From: Pedobacter sp. PF22-3 | GTDB taxonomy: Bacteria > Bacteroidota > Bacteroidia > Sphingobacteriales > Sphingobacteriaceae | Reading direction: 5' to 3' | NCBI RefSeq assembly: GCF_026239555.1 | Contig: NZ_JAPIVP010000001.1 | Location: forward strand, 434,001 to 498,000 | DNA length: 64,000 bases | Shown: positions 9,301 to 17,223 of the stretch, piece after piece | How the letters are laid out: every line of letters begins with the position of its first letter | Numbering within the stretch: the first letter of the stretch is position 1 | Made by a program: the position numbers and the translations under genes | Notes under the pieces: model-generated | What the model saw: the letters and a program-made list of their open reading frames with translations, nothing else | Told to the model about the DNA's origin: nothing | Database searches by the model: none

Positions 9301-10035
9301 TTAAGGGAACGATATCTCTTGACCGTTCTCATCTAACAATGGACCATTTGCAGCCTCGTAAGCGGCCAGTGCATTCCTCAGGGTAACCGGATAGTTCAAT
9401 AAACCGTCAGAACCAATATTCTCGTAAGAGAAATCTGTTATACCCAATATCTTCACCATGAACTTGTACTTTTCGGCGCTAAATTCCCCGAAATCTGCAT
9501 CTAAAAGATCCCAATAAGCAGGCCTGATATACATACCGGATACATCGATCTTCAGATATCTAAAGTTTTCCTCTGTCTGAACAGTATTCGTCGCGGGCGT
9601 TTGGCCGAGCGTACCTAAAGTAAAATCCTTGGTTTCTGCCGGCTCTAAAACGATTCTATAAACATGGCTTGCCATTCCAACAGAGTTGATCAGTACAAGT
9701 GGATAGTTAAATATGTAGACACCAGGCGGAATGGTCACTTCTTTTAGCTCAAAATCAACGCCCGCAGTTGCAGTTGTTCCCTCAGCTGTTTTTAGCAATA
9801 CGGTACGTGGCTGATCAGACAGCTTTCCGGTAAGCCTCAAAGGTATATACATGGTATCCCTTGTTTTTACGGTGCTTTGAAAGGCAAAAGAGTAACTTCT
9901 CGTTGCTGTTGTATGTAATTGTTGATAAGTGTAAGCAAAGAAGCTTACGCCATCTTTTCCCTGATAGGTTTCTACAGCTTCTTTTTTACAAGAAAAAAGC
10001 GTAAAGACCATCGTCACATATAATATATATTTCAT
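9301..10035 (-). CDS. DUF4843-family lipoprotein
   Basis: About 244 residues when started at the ATG at 10035, which gives a clean lipoprotein signal (MKYILYVTMVFTLFSCKKEAV) and leaves 13 nt to the SusD stop. A longer frame runs upstream into susD but its text is not protein-like. The body is beta-rich (PLRLTGKLSDQPRTVLLKT; AGVDFELKEVTIPPGVYIFNYPLVL), matching the Calx-beta-like DUF4843 family found behind SusD in Bacteroidota operons. It is probably an outer-membrane accessory subunit of the transporter. Comparable operons in Bacteroides thetaiotaomicron import oligopeptides; that is family knowledge, not shown here. Confidence 0.82.
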   Translation of the reverse strand: MKYILYVTMVFTLFSCKKEAVETYQGKDGVSFFAYTYQQLHTTATRSYSFAFQSTVKTRDTMYIPLRLTGKLSDQPRTVLLKTAEGTTATAGVDFELKEVTIPPGVYIFNYPLVLINSVGMASHVYRIVLEPAETKDFTLGTLGQTPATNTVQTEENFRYLKIDVSGMYIRPAYWDLLDADFGEFSAEKYKFMVKILGITDFSYENIGSDGLLNYPVTLRNALAAYEAANGPLLDENGQEISFP

Positions 10036-10048
10036 AATACAAGTGTGA

Positions 10049-11479
10049 TTAATTAGCATAGTTTGGATTAAATTGAAGTTCAGAAGGCGGAATTGGGAGT
10101 ACGTACTGCTGAGGTGCCATGGCAGGACCAAATTGCATTCTAGAGGCTTTAATGCGCTTATAGTAAAAGAACAATTGTCCTTCTGCATAAAATTCCTTCT
10201 GATATTCTTTCGTAATCTCCGATTTAAGCGTCACTGCGGTGAGCGTATTAGGCAAAACTTTAATTCCCCTGTTCAGGCGCACCGTGTTTAAATATCCGAC
10301 ACCAATCTCAGGCGTAGATGCCGTTTCCGCCAGGATATAATACATTTCAGAAAGGCGTATACCTGGTACATACTGGTCGAGTAAATTATCGGTAATTGGG
10401 GTGGTAGAACTGGATGCCTGCCAGAATTTAGATGGGAACGGGACTCCTCCCTCCTGCTCAAGGCGAAACGCAAATCTGAAATCTGAACCGCCCCCATTGC
10501 TGGTTTCGTAAAGTGTATTAAAATTAGCGGCGCTACGTGTAAGCGTTTGGCTTGCAGCACCCCTAAACCGAAAATATTTTTGTACCGTGGGCAATATATC
10601 CCTAACCCTGATCATAAATACCTGCTCATTAAAATACAAGCGGTCACGTACTGTCAATCCCTGTGAAACAACGCCAGCTTGTGCCTGAGTTACAAAAGTA
10701 TATTTTGCTGAGTTGACCACCACAGTTGCAGCAGCAGCAGCACCTGCATTATCGCCGCTATATAACATGATCCTTGCTTCCAGTGCTTTTACACTATAAT
10801 AATTCAGCTTATTCCGCCTGGTCCGTAAATCGCTGGTCACAATTGGATCAACAGGTAACAGTAGACTTTCCGCTTCTTTGAGGTCGGCCAGGGCAAATTT
10901 TACCACATCTGCAGTTGTTGCTGGGGGATTTGCATTTTGGTTAACGTCTTTTTTATATGGGATGGCTTTTAGATTGGCACCCGCAGTATATTCAGGCCCA
11001 AACATCCGCAATAAATCAAAATGCAAAAATGCTCTTAAGGCTAACGACTCACCACGCAACAATGCATACGAATTATTAGATAGCACAGATCGGTTTGCTT
11101 CTGTATTTGCAATTATTTTATTAGCTGCGGCAATTGCACTATAACTGGCAGACCAGATGGAATCGGTATAGCTTACGACTTCCGTTGAAGCGTAGTTCAG
11201 GAGTTGTGTCTGTTGCAACTGAACTGACGATGCAGGATCAATTGTCGCATAATTTTGAGCAAGCGCGGAAACGAAGCCCATGGAAAGGTTATCCCCATAG
11301 AGTTTGCTATCGGCAAGCTGGCCATATACGCCTGATAAAGCCTGTTGAAAACCAACTTCTGAAGTAAACAGCTGTTCTTCAGATAGACTCGTTTTGGGTG
11401 TTACATCCAAAAATTTCTTACAACCGGAAAACATCGCAACTATTGCCAGGATTCCTATAATTAATGTTGTTCTTTTCAT
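10049..11479 (-). CDS. SusD/RagB-like outer-membrane lipoprotein
   Basis: 476 residues from the ATG at 11479, giving a lipoprotein signal (LIIGILAIVAMFSGCKKFLDVTPKTSLSEEQLF). SusD landmarks follow: ALRAFLHFDLLRMFGPEY, the TPR-like helices, ALEARIMLYSGD, and near the C-terminus EYQKEFYAEGQLFFYYKRI with the final PIPPSELQFNPNY. A frame open 39 nt further upstream adds a non-signal sequence and was not used. The gene starts 25 nt after the SusC stop. It should cap the SusC channel and help select the ligand. Confidence 0.94.
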   Translation of the reverse strand: MKRTTLIIGILAIVAMFSGCKKFLDVTPKTSLSEEQLFTSEVGFQQALSGVYGQLADSKLYGDNLSMGFVSALAQNYATIDPASSVQLQQTQLLNYASTEVVSYTDSIWSASYSAIAAANKIIANTEANRSVLSNNSYALLRGESLALRAFLHFDLLRMFGPEYTAGANLKAIPYKKDVNQNANPPATTADVVKFALADLKEAESLLLPVDPIVTSDLRTRRNKLNYYSVKALEARIMLYSGDNAGAAAAATVVVNSAKYTFVTQAQAGVVSQGLTVRDRLYFNEQVFMIRVRDILPTVQKYFRFRGAASQTLTRSAANFNTLYETSNGGGSDFRFAFRLEQEGGVPFPSKFWQASSSTTPITDNLLDQYVPGIRLSEMYYILAETASTPEIGVGYLNTVRLNRGIKVLPNTLTAVTLKSEITKEYQKEFYAEGQLFFYYKRIKASRMQFGPAMAPQQYVLPIPPSELQFNPNYAN

Positions 11480-11504
11480 TGGGATATGAATATGTTTTTT
11501 GAAT

Positions 11505-14500
11505 TTAAAATCTTGCACTTAAACCAAATGTATACTCTCTGGCAAAAGGATTATCTGTACCGCGTTCTATTTCAATGGAGCTAAAGGTAGCCAGGTTGTT
11601 CGTTGTGGCACTAACACTTAGGTTCTGCAAGCCTAACTTTTTTACAAATTCGGCTTTGAACTGATAACTCAAATTAATTGAGCTGAGCTGAATGTTATTA
11701 TCGCGCTGAACAAAACGTGAAGTAAGCTTTGTGGGTGTCGGCGAGCCGGTAATTCTTCTGTACGGACTCACACTGCCAGGCCCGGTCCAACCCAGGTCAT
11801 ACGCTCTTCGGTCTACGTTGTTACGCGCATCAACGGACTCCACACGGTTTAATAACGTACTATTATACAAATCAGCACCATAATTATAATTGAAACTGAA
11901 ATTTAAGGCAAAACCTGCGTACAGGAAGTTTGAATTAATGGCACCTGTCCACCTGGGGCGTGTATCGCCGACATAGGTTTTATCATTAACATCCCACACA
12001 AAGGTTGGGGTACCATCTGCTTTAAGGTAAACTTCCTGGCCGGTAACCGGATCAATGCCCAATGACCTTACTGCATAAATGGCCGTGGTCGACTGACCTT
12101 CAATAAACTGCACATTTTCGGTTGTCTGAGCAGAATTATTCGCATTCAATGCGGCGTTGAAGGCTTTAAGTTTATCAGAAACTTCTTTTAACACCGATTT
12201 ATTAGTGGCTGCGTTCACAGAAACATTCCATTTTAAGCCTTTACGAGGGTTAGATAGGATGGTATAACCGAGGTCGAGTTGCAATCCCCTGTTCTGAATT
12301 TTACCCAAATTTTCTGTATACGAAGGGAAACCGGTACTAGATGCAAGCGAAACCGTAGTCAGCGCATTTTGAGTGACCTCATTATAAAATTCTGCATTAA
12401 AAGTCAAGCGGTTATCCAGAAATGCTGAAGCAATACCAATGTTTGACTTCAGTACCTGCTGCCAGCTTAAATTCGGGTTTCCAAGTGCACCAGGAAAAGC
12501 ACCTACCTCACCAAAATAGCCAGTAGATGTACCCAGGTTGTACCTGAATTGTGCGGCGTAAGGATCTTGTACAGATGTACCGGTAGAACCGTAACTACCG
12601 CGAATCCTCAATAGATTAACTGTTCTGCTGTCCTTGAGGAATTGTTCATTATTGATGTTCCATCCTAAACCTGCAGACCAAAAATTACCAAATTTATTAT
12701 TTTCACCATAAGCAGAAGAGCCATCTCTGGTATAGGTAAAATCGGTAAAATACCGGTTATCATAAGAGTAATTCGCACTTCCTGTATAAGAAAGATTGTT
12801 AATGGTACTTTCCGTTCCGGTAGGCCTGCTGTTTAAATACTGTGCAGCAAACAGGATATTGTCCAGACGATCGAAAGGGAAACCCTGCGTAGATACATTA
12901 TATGAATTTAAGCTTGTACTGGCAAGCCTGAATCCCGCATATACGGTAACGCCATGCTTTCCAAAATTCTTGTTGTAGTTCACAGCACCTGTTCCGTCCA
13001 TGGTAAAGGCATCACTATTGTCTTTCGAATAGGAACCTCGTGCACTTAAATCGGCAATACCATTGAAACGGCTATCTAAAGCGGAATAGAAATTATCTAT
13101 CGTTCCATTCACTTTGGTGATGCCCAGTGCACCGGTGAACCACAGAGACTTACTATAGTCGTAACGAATAGTGGTGTTGTTTCTTAAATTAAAGTTCTTA
13201 TTTCTGTTGTTGATAGTATTGTACTTAATATCCATTAATGGGTTTAAGACAACTGAACCTGCTACACCGAAGCCCAAATTGATGTTCTCCAGGTACTGGT
13301 TTATATTACCATTTTCATCGTAAGGTTTCCAGTATGGATTCAAAGCCAGGTACTGACTAAATTCTCCATAGGGCGAGTCATTAGAAATAACCTGAGTTGC
13401 AATCGTGTTGTTTTGGAAGGTTAAATTATTTGTTTTATAACTCAGCTGAAAACTTCCTGAATAATTTTTCCTATCCTGTTCTTTCATTACACCCTGTAGC
13501 AGATTTCCGCTGAAAGTAAGGTTGAAAGTCAAAGACTGGTCGCCCCCACGTAACGATAAGTTGGTTCTGTTATTGATTCCTGTTTGAACGGGAATAGATT
13601 TCCAATCTGTATTCACACCGCTCACCATTGCTTTATACCGTTCGGCATTAATGGCTTGCCCTCTATAACTGTTTAGAAAACCTACACGACGTTCGAAATC
13701 TAATTTTTCTTCCGAATTCAGCATATGATAAACAGAAAGATCAGGGGATGATAAAGTTAAGTTATTGGTTATGGAAACTTCTACTTTTCCTCTTGGCGGA
13801 AGGATTGTTGTAACAACCATTACGCCATTACCACCACGGGAACCATACATTGCAGTAGCAGAGGCATCTTTTAACAACGTTATAGATGCAATTTGATTCA
13901 TATCCAAATCTACGATTGCCTGTAATGAAACCTGGAATCCATCAAGAATAAATAATGGTGTATTGGGATTACCAACAAGTTCTGATCCCAGGGTTGGGTA
14001 AGAAGTTTGTCCACGCATGGTAATTTCAGGTAACGCATTGATGTTACCTCCAATCTTGTTATTTGGAATAACTCTGAAAGATGGATCGAGGGCGGCAATG
14101 CCGGCAAATACATTTACCGGACTCACGGCCTTAAGTTCAGCTCCGGTTATGGTTTTGGCTGCTCCGGTATAGGTATTAACCTTCCGGTCGACCATTCCAG
14201 TAATCACCGTTTCATTTAGCGTCAACTGATCTTCCTGCATATAGATGTTATAATTCGAATTGGGCGAGATGGGTACATTAACGGTCTTGTAACCAATAAA
14301 TCTGAACTCCAGAGATGTTGCACCTGCCGGGATGCTGATGGTAAATTTTCCATTTTTATCTGTCTGCACTGCAGACTTTGTTCCCTTGATGGACACTGTA
14401 ACCCCCGGAATTGGCTTATGTTCTCTGGCATCGCCAACAAAACCAGTAATGACTTCCTGGCTAGCCTTTACACCTGCTTTAATAACCACTGTCTGGTTGC

Positions 14501-14825
14501 GTATGGTAAAATCCAGATTTTGCGCTGCAAAAATCTGGTTAAGCACAGCGGGCAATTCAGCATCTTTTACATTGATGGTTACGGGTACTGAATTTTCCAA
14601 TATGTTGTCTGCATAGAAAAAGTTATAACCAGTCTGTTGGTTAAGTTCTTTGAAAATGGATCGAAGTGAAGCGTTTGACTTGGTTAAAGTCACTTTTTGA
14701 GCGAGGCTTGATGCACTTACCTGCATAAGGCATGCTATTATTATTACAATAGTTAGGCGCATGGTTAACAATAATTTGAGGTACAGCCGATTAGGTATAC
14801 CAAATTTCCTTGATTTTTGATACAT
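11505..14825 (-). CDS. SusC/RagA TonB-dependent transporter with STN domain
   Basis: 1106 residues. A signal sequence (LTIVIIIACLMQVSASSLAQ) is followed by an STN (secretin/TonB N-terminal) domain at about residues 45-115 (SLRSIFKELNQQTGYNFFYAD...VTINVKDAELPAVLNQIFAAQNLDFTI), then a CarboxypepD_reg-like domain (GFVGDAREHKPIPGVTVSIKG), the TonB plug (ITLLKDASATAMYGSRGGNGVMVV) and a beta-barrel ending AREYTFGLSARF. The STN domain is the part that contacts FecR-type anti-sigma factors in the periplasm, and such a gene plus an ECF sigma gene lie directly upstream. The transporter is therefore also the signal input of its own regulation. An antisense RNA candidate faces its start. Confidence 0.95.
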   Translation of the reverse strand: MYQKSRKFGIPNRLYLKLLLTMRLTIVIIIACLMQVSASSLAQKVTLTKSNASLRSIFKELNQQTGYNFFYADNILENSVPVTINVKDAELPAVLNQIFAAQNLDFTIRNQTVVIKAGVKASQEVITGFVGDAREHKPIPGVTVSIKGTKSAVQTDKNGKFTISIPAGATSLEFRFIGYKTVNVPISPNSNYNIYMQEDQLTLNETVITGMVDRKVNTYTGAAKTITGAELKAVSPVNVFAGIAALDPSFRVIPNNKIGGNINALPEITMRGQTSYPTLGSELVGNPNTPLFILDGFQVSLQAIVDLDMNQIASITLLKDASATAMYGSRGGNGVMVVTTILPPRGKVEVSITNNLTLSSPDLSVYHMLNSEEKLDFERRVGFLNSYRGQAINAERYKAMVSGVNTDWKSIPVQTGINNRTNLSLRGGDQSLTFNLTFSGNLLQGVMKEQDRKNYSGSFQLSYKTNNLTFQNNTIATQVISNDSPYGEFSQYLALNPYWKPYDENGNINQYLENINLGFGVAGSVVLNPLMDIKYNTINNRNKNFNLRNNTTIRYDYSKSLWFTGALGITKVNGTIDNFYSALDSRFNGIADLSARGSYSKDNSDAFTMDGTGAVNYNKNFGKHGVTVYAGFRLASTSLNSYNVSTQGFPFDRLDNILFAAQYLNSRPTGTESTINNLSYTGSANYSYDNRYFTDFTYTRDGSSAYGENNKFGNFWSAGLGWNINNEQFLKDSRTVNLLRIRGSYGSTGTSVQDPYAAQFRYNLGTSTGYFGEVGAFPGALGNPNLSWQQVLKSNIGIASAFLDNRLTFNAEFYNEVTQNALTTVSLASSTGFPSYTENLGKIQNRGLQLDLGYTILSNPRKGLKWNVSVNAATNKSVLKEVSDKLKAFNAALNANNSAQTTENVQFIEGQSTTAIYAVRSLGIDPVTGQEVYLKADGTPTFVWDVNDKTYVGDTRPRWTGAINSNFLYAGFALNFSFNYNYGADLYNSTLLNRVESVDARNNVDRRAYDLGWTGPGSVSPYRRITGSPTPTKLTSRFVQRDNNIQLSSINLSYQFKAEFVKKLGLQNLSVSATTNNLATFSSIEIERGTDNPFAREYTFGLSARF

Positions 14826-14955
14826 TAGTAGTTGGTTTGGTTAAACAGTCTCTGATGCGTTGGTCCGTAGCGAGACTGTGGTTGTAAATTGATTTTCAAT
14901 CGAATATTCCAGACTATGATCAGGTCCCGGCAGTTAAACGGGGCCTGTTTTTTTT
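14826..14955 (+). ncRNA. Candidate cis-antisense small RNA opposing the susC leader
   Basis: On the plus strand the fecR-susC spacer holds two stem-loops: ACAGTCTC/GAGACTGT (14845-14852 with 14872-14879) and a 9-bp GC-rich stem followed by T8 (14921-14955). The second is a textbook intrinsic terminator, yet no plus-strand gene precedes it. A transcript ending there would be antisense to the susC leader and perhaps its start codon. Bacteroides operons with ECF sigma and anti-sigma genes are known to carry antisense RNAs (DonS-like) in this position. The 5' end is unknown; I found no convincing promoter, and the start given is arbitrary. Confidence 0.4.
14921..14955 (+). terminator. Intrinsic terminator on the strand opposite fecR-susC
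   Basis: CAGGTCCCG (14921-14929) pairs with CGGGGCCTG (14939-14947), 9 bp with one G-T, 9-nt loop, then T8 (14948-14955). On the minus strand no T-run follows the stem, so it should not stop fecR-susC transcription. Confidence 0.75.
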
Positions 14956-15035
14956 GGGATACCTTTTAGTTATCGTATTTCTTTTATCATGTAGTTTGTT
15001 TAAAGGTTAAAATTCAGTTTATTGTTAGTTATTTA

Positions 15036-16235
15036 TTATTTTGATACATATACGGTTCTTCCTTTTAAATCGAAACGAGCTTCCCCTGTTGATTCCACGA
15101 TTTCAAGCACCTTTGACAATTTATCAAACCTCGACACTTTACCACTGAAACGCTGGTTGGTTTTTTCACCAATGTAAACAACATCCAAATTATACCAGCG
15201 ACTGATCATTTTCATGATTGTTTCGATGTTTTCACTTTCGATTACAAATTCATTATTTTTCCAGGCAACAGCCAGATCGGTATCCGTTTCACTAATTGTT
15301 ATCTTGCCAGCGGATAGCTTTGCCTGTTGCCCTGGTCTTAGCAATTTGTAGTTACCGGATGCTGAGAGCTTCACGCTTCCTTCCAGCAAGGTGGTTTTTT
15401 CCACTTCATCATCGGCATAACTGCTGATGTTAAAATGAGTTCCTAATACTTCTACCTCCTGCCGGCCTGTCTTTACAATAAATGGATGCTGCTTATCCTT
15501 CGCTACTTCAAAATATCCTTCACCACTAAGGGTAACTACCCGCTTTCCGTTTTGAATGAGTGAGGTGGTATAGGTGAGGCTGGAAGCGGCATTTAAATAT
15601 ACAAGCGATCCGTCAGGCAACCGTACCTGATAGGTTTCGCCACGGGAGGTAGACAGGGTGTTGGAAGCATTTGGATCAGAGATCTTTTCACTAACCTGGT
15701 ACACCAGTTTGCCATCGCCTGATTTGGTGATGACTATTCCGGATTCTCTTCCTATTTCACCTTTAGATGCATTTGCTAAGCTAACCTTCCTGCCATTTGC
15801 CAGGGTAAGTGTAGCACCATAGCCCCCTGACTTGATATCATATAAAGTAACTTTGGGAACAGTGGCAACCTTTTCTGGTTGGTTATTGAAAAAATAAACA
15901 CCTATGTACGCTAAAGCTAAAACTGCAGCAACGGCAGCGATTTGTAACCAAAGTCTAAATCTTTTCTTTTTGCCTTCAGGTACGGCTTGTGCTGATTCGT
16001 GAATCTGGACAAACAAATCCTGGTCAACCTGTCCCACTACCTTCATAATCGCCAAATCATTTTTGTAGTGCTCGTCCTCTATCTCTAAGGTACCGATGAT
16101 GAGATCTTTCAATACTTCCCGGTCTTCATCAAGTTGAAAATAATTCATCAGCTGCTGAGTTTCTTCGTGACTACAGCTATTATCCAGGTGTTTTTTGAAG
16201 AGTATGCGAATTTGTTCAGGTGTTTTCAAGGTCAA
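15036..16235 (-). CDS. FecR-family anti-sigma factor
   Basis: 399 residues. The N-terminal 90 residues (cytoplasmic, sigma-binding) are followed by one membrane segment (LWLQIAAVAAVLALAYIGVYFF, about 93-114). The periplasmic part has the FecR domain (TSRGETYQVRLPDGSLVYLNAASSL...VVTLSGEGYFEVAKDKQHPFIVKTGRQEVEVLGTHFNI) and a C-terminal DUF4974-type domain (SENIETIMKMISRWYNLDVVYIGEKTNQRFSGKV) that resembles the STN fold. It holds the sigma factor encoded 88 nt upstream and is expected to receive the signal from the STN-SusC encoded downstream. The order sigma-fecR-susC-susD is the usual one for this regulation in Bacteroidota. Confidence 0.95.
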   Translation of the reverse strand: MTLKTPEQIRILFKKHLDNSCSHEETQQLMNYFQLDEDREVLKDLIIGTLEIEDEHYKNDLAIMKVVGQVDQDLFVQIHESAQAVPEGKKKRFRLWLQIAAVAAVLALAYIGVYFFNNQPEKVATVPKVTLYDIKSGGYGATLTLANGRKVSLANASKGEIGRESGIVITKSGDGKLVYQVSEKISDPNASNTLSTSRGETYQVRLPDGSLVYLNAASSLTYTTSLIQNGKRVVTLSGEGYFEVAKDKQHPFIVKTGRQEVEVLGTHFNISSYADDEVEKTTLLEGSVKLSASGNYKLLRPGQQAKLSAGKITISETDTDLAVAWKNNEFVIESENIETIMKMISRWYNLDVVYIGEKTNQRFSGKVSRFDKLSKVLEIVESTGEARFDLKGRTVYVSK

Positions 16236-16323
16236 TTTTTACAGCTAATACGGAGCTATGCAAAAATATCCTTAGTCTATTAACAAAAAATTAACAATTA
16301 ATTTCCAAAAATAACGATCAGGA

Positions 16324-16929
16324 TCAAAAACCTTTAAATAAAACACCCAAAACTATCGAAATGGTAATTGTGGGAGAATCTCTAAAATACGTTTTGAGAA
16401 ATCTATTGGCCTGCAACATGTGGCTACTAATGGTTTTGGCATTAATTCCCATAATCTGCTCTACTTCCTTATAAGATTTACCCTCTAATTTGCACAAGGT
16501 AAATACCATTTTACGCTGAGGGGGCATCATGTTTATAGCCTCCTGTAATTTTTGAGCATCTTCTTTACTCAGCAAATCTTCTTCAACGTGAAGATACAGC
16601 TCTGAACTTGAAGCAACTATTTTAGATAGTAAACGTTTGTCTTTGGCTATTTTCCGAAAATAATCATACACCAGGTTCTCTGCTATGCGAAAGAGATAAG
16701 ATTTAAAAGATTTTTCGGGATCAATCTGTGTCCGCACCTCCCATATTTTAAAAAATAGCTCTTGCAGCACTTCTTTTACCAGGTCGTCAGATTTGAGCAG
16801 TTTAAATAAATTTCCAGCGATCCGAAATTTATAATTATTGTACAGGATTTCAAAAGCCCGCTCGTCACCATTTTTTAATTGAAGCAATAAAGACTTTTCA
16901 TCGGTGTGATTAGGTTTGGTCATGCTCAT
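16324..16929 (-). CDS. ECF (extracytoplasmic function) RNA polymerase sigma factor
   Basis: Region 2 is clear (LLQLKNGDERAFEILYNNYKFRIAGNLFKLLKSDDLVKEVLQELFFKIWEVR; FKSYLFRIAENLVYDYFRK) and region 4 follows (INMMPPQRKMVFTLCKLEGKSYKEVEQIMGINAKTISSHMLQANRFLK). About 201 residues from the ATG at 16929; an ATG at 16923 is almost as good. The open frame reaches 16962 but begins with TTG and overlaps a -7-like box, so I took the internal ATG. The protein would direct transcription of the downstream susC operon and probably its own gene, under FecR control. The last residues (TISIVLGVLFKGF) are hydrophobic. Confidence 0.92.
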   Translation of the reverse strand: MSMTKPNHTDEKSLLLQLKNGDERAFEILYNNYKFRIAGNLFKLLKSDDLVKEVLQELFFKIWEVRTQIDPEKSFKSYLFRIAENLVYDYFRKIAKDKRLLSKIVASSSELYLHVEEDLLSKEDAQKLQEAINMMPPQRKMVFTLCKLEGKSYKEVEQIMGINAKTISSHMLQANRFLKTYFRDSPTITISIVLGVLFKGF

Positions 16930-16959
16930 TACAATGTGCCTTAACTTTGGGGAATAGTA

Positions 16960-16967
16960 CAAAAATA
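16960..16967 (-). promoter_or_regulatory. Candidate -7 box of the sigma-fecR operon
   Basis: Minus-strand TATTTTTG fits the Bacteroidota -7 consensus TAnnTTTG and would give a leader of about 25 nt before the ATG at 16929. I saw no clear -33 TTG element at the expected spacing, so support is modest. Confidence 0.35.
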
Positions 16968-17223
16968 TCGGTCAATCTAATATAAGGCATTTCCCATAAA
17001 TCAGATAAAATCAAAAATTGAAGGTCAATATATAGATATCATTATTTCAATATTATGCTACTGCGGAAAGTAGCTAAGTAAAATTATTCCAATTATAGTA
17101 AAAATGAACCATTATCAACGGGACAATGCTAACAAATTGTTAAAGTAAACTAAAAAAGAGGCAACGCCGCGCTATAATATGTTCACTTACGCTGTAATGA
17201 GCACGTGCCAAAGTTTTAAAACG

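Noticed and set aside
10036..10188. Upstream extension of the DUF4843 gene into susD
   Set aside because: The added 51 codons overlap the SusD coding end and precede a proper lipoprotein signal; the start at 10035 is better.
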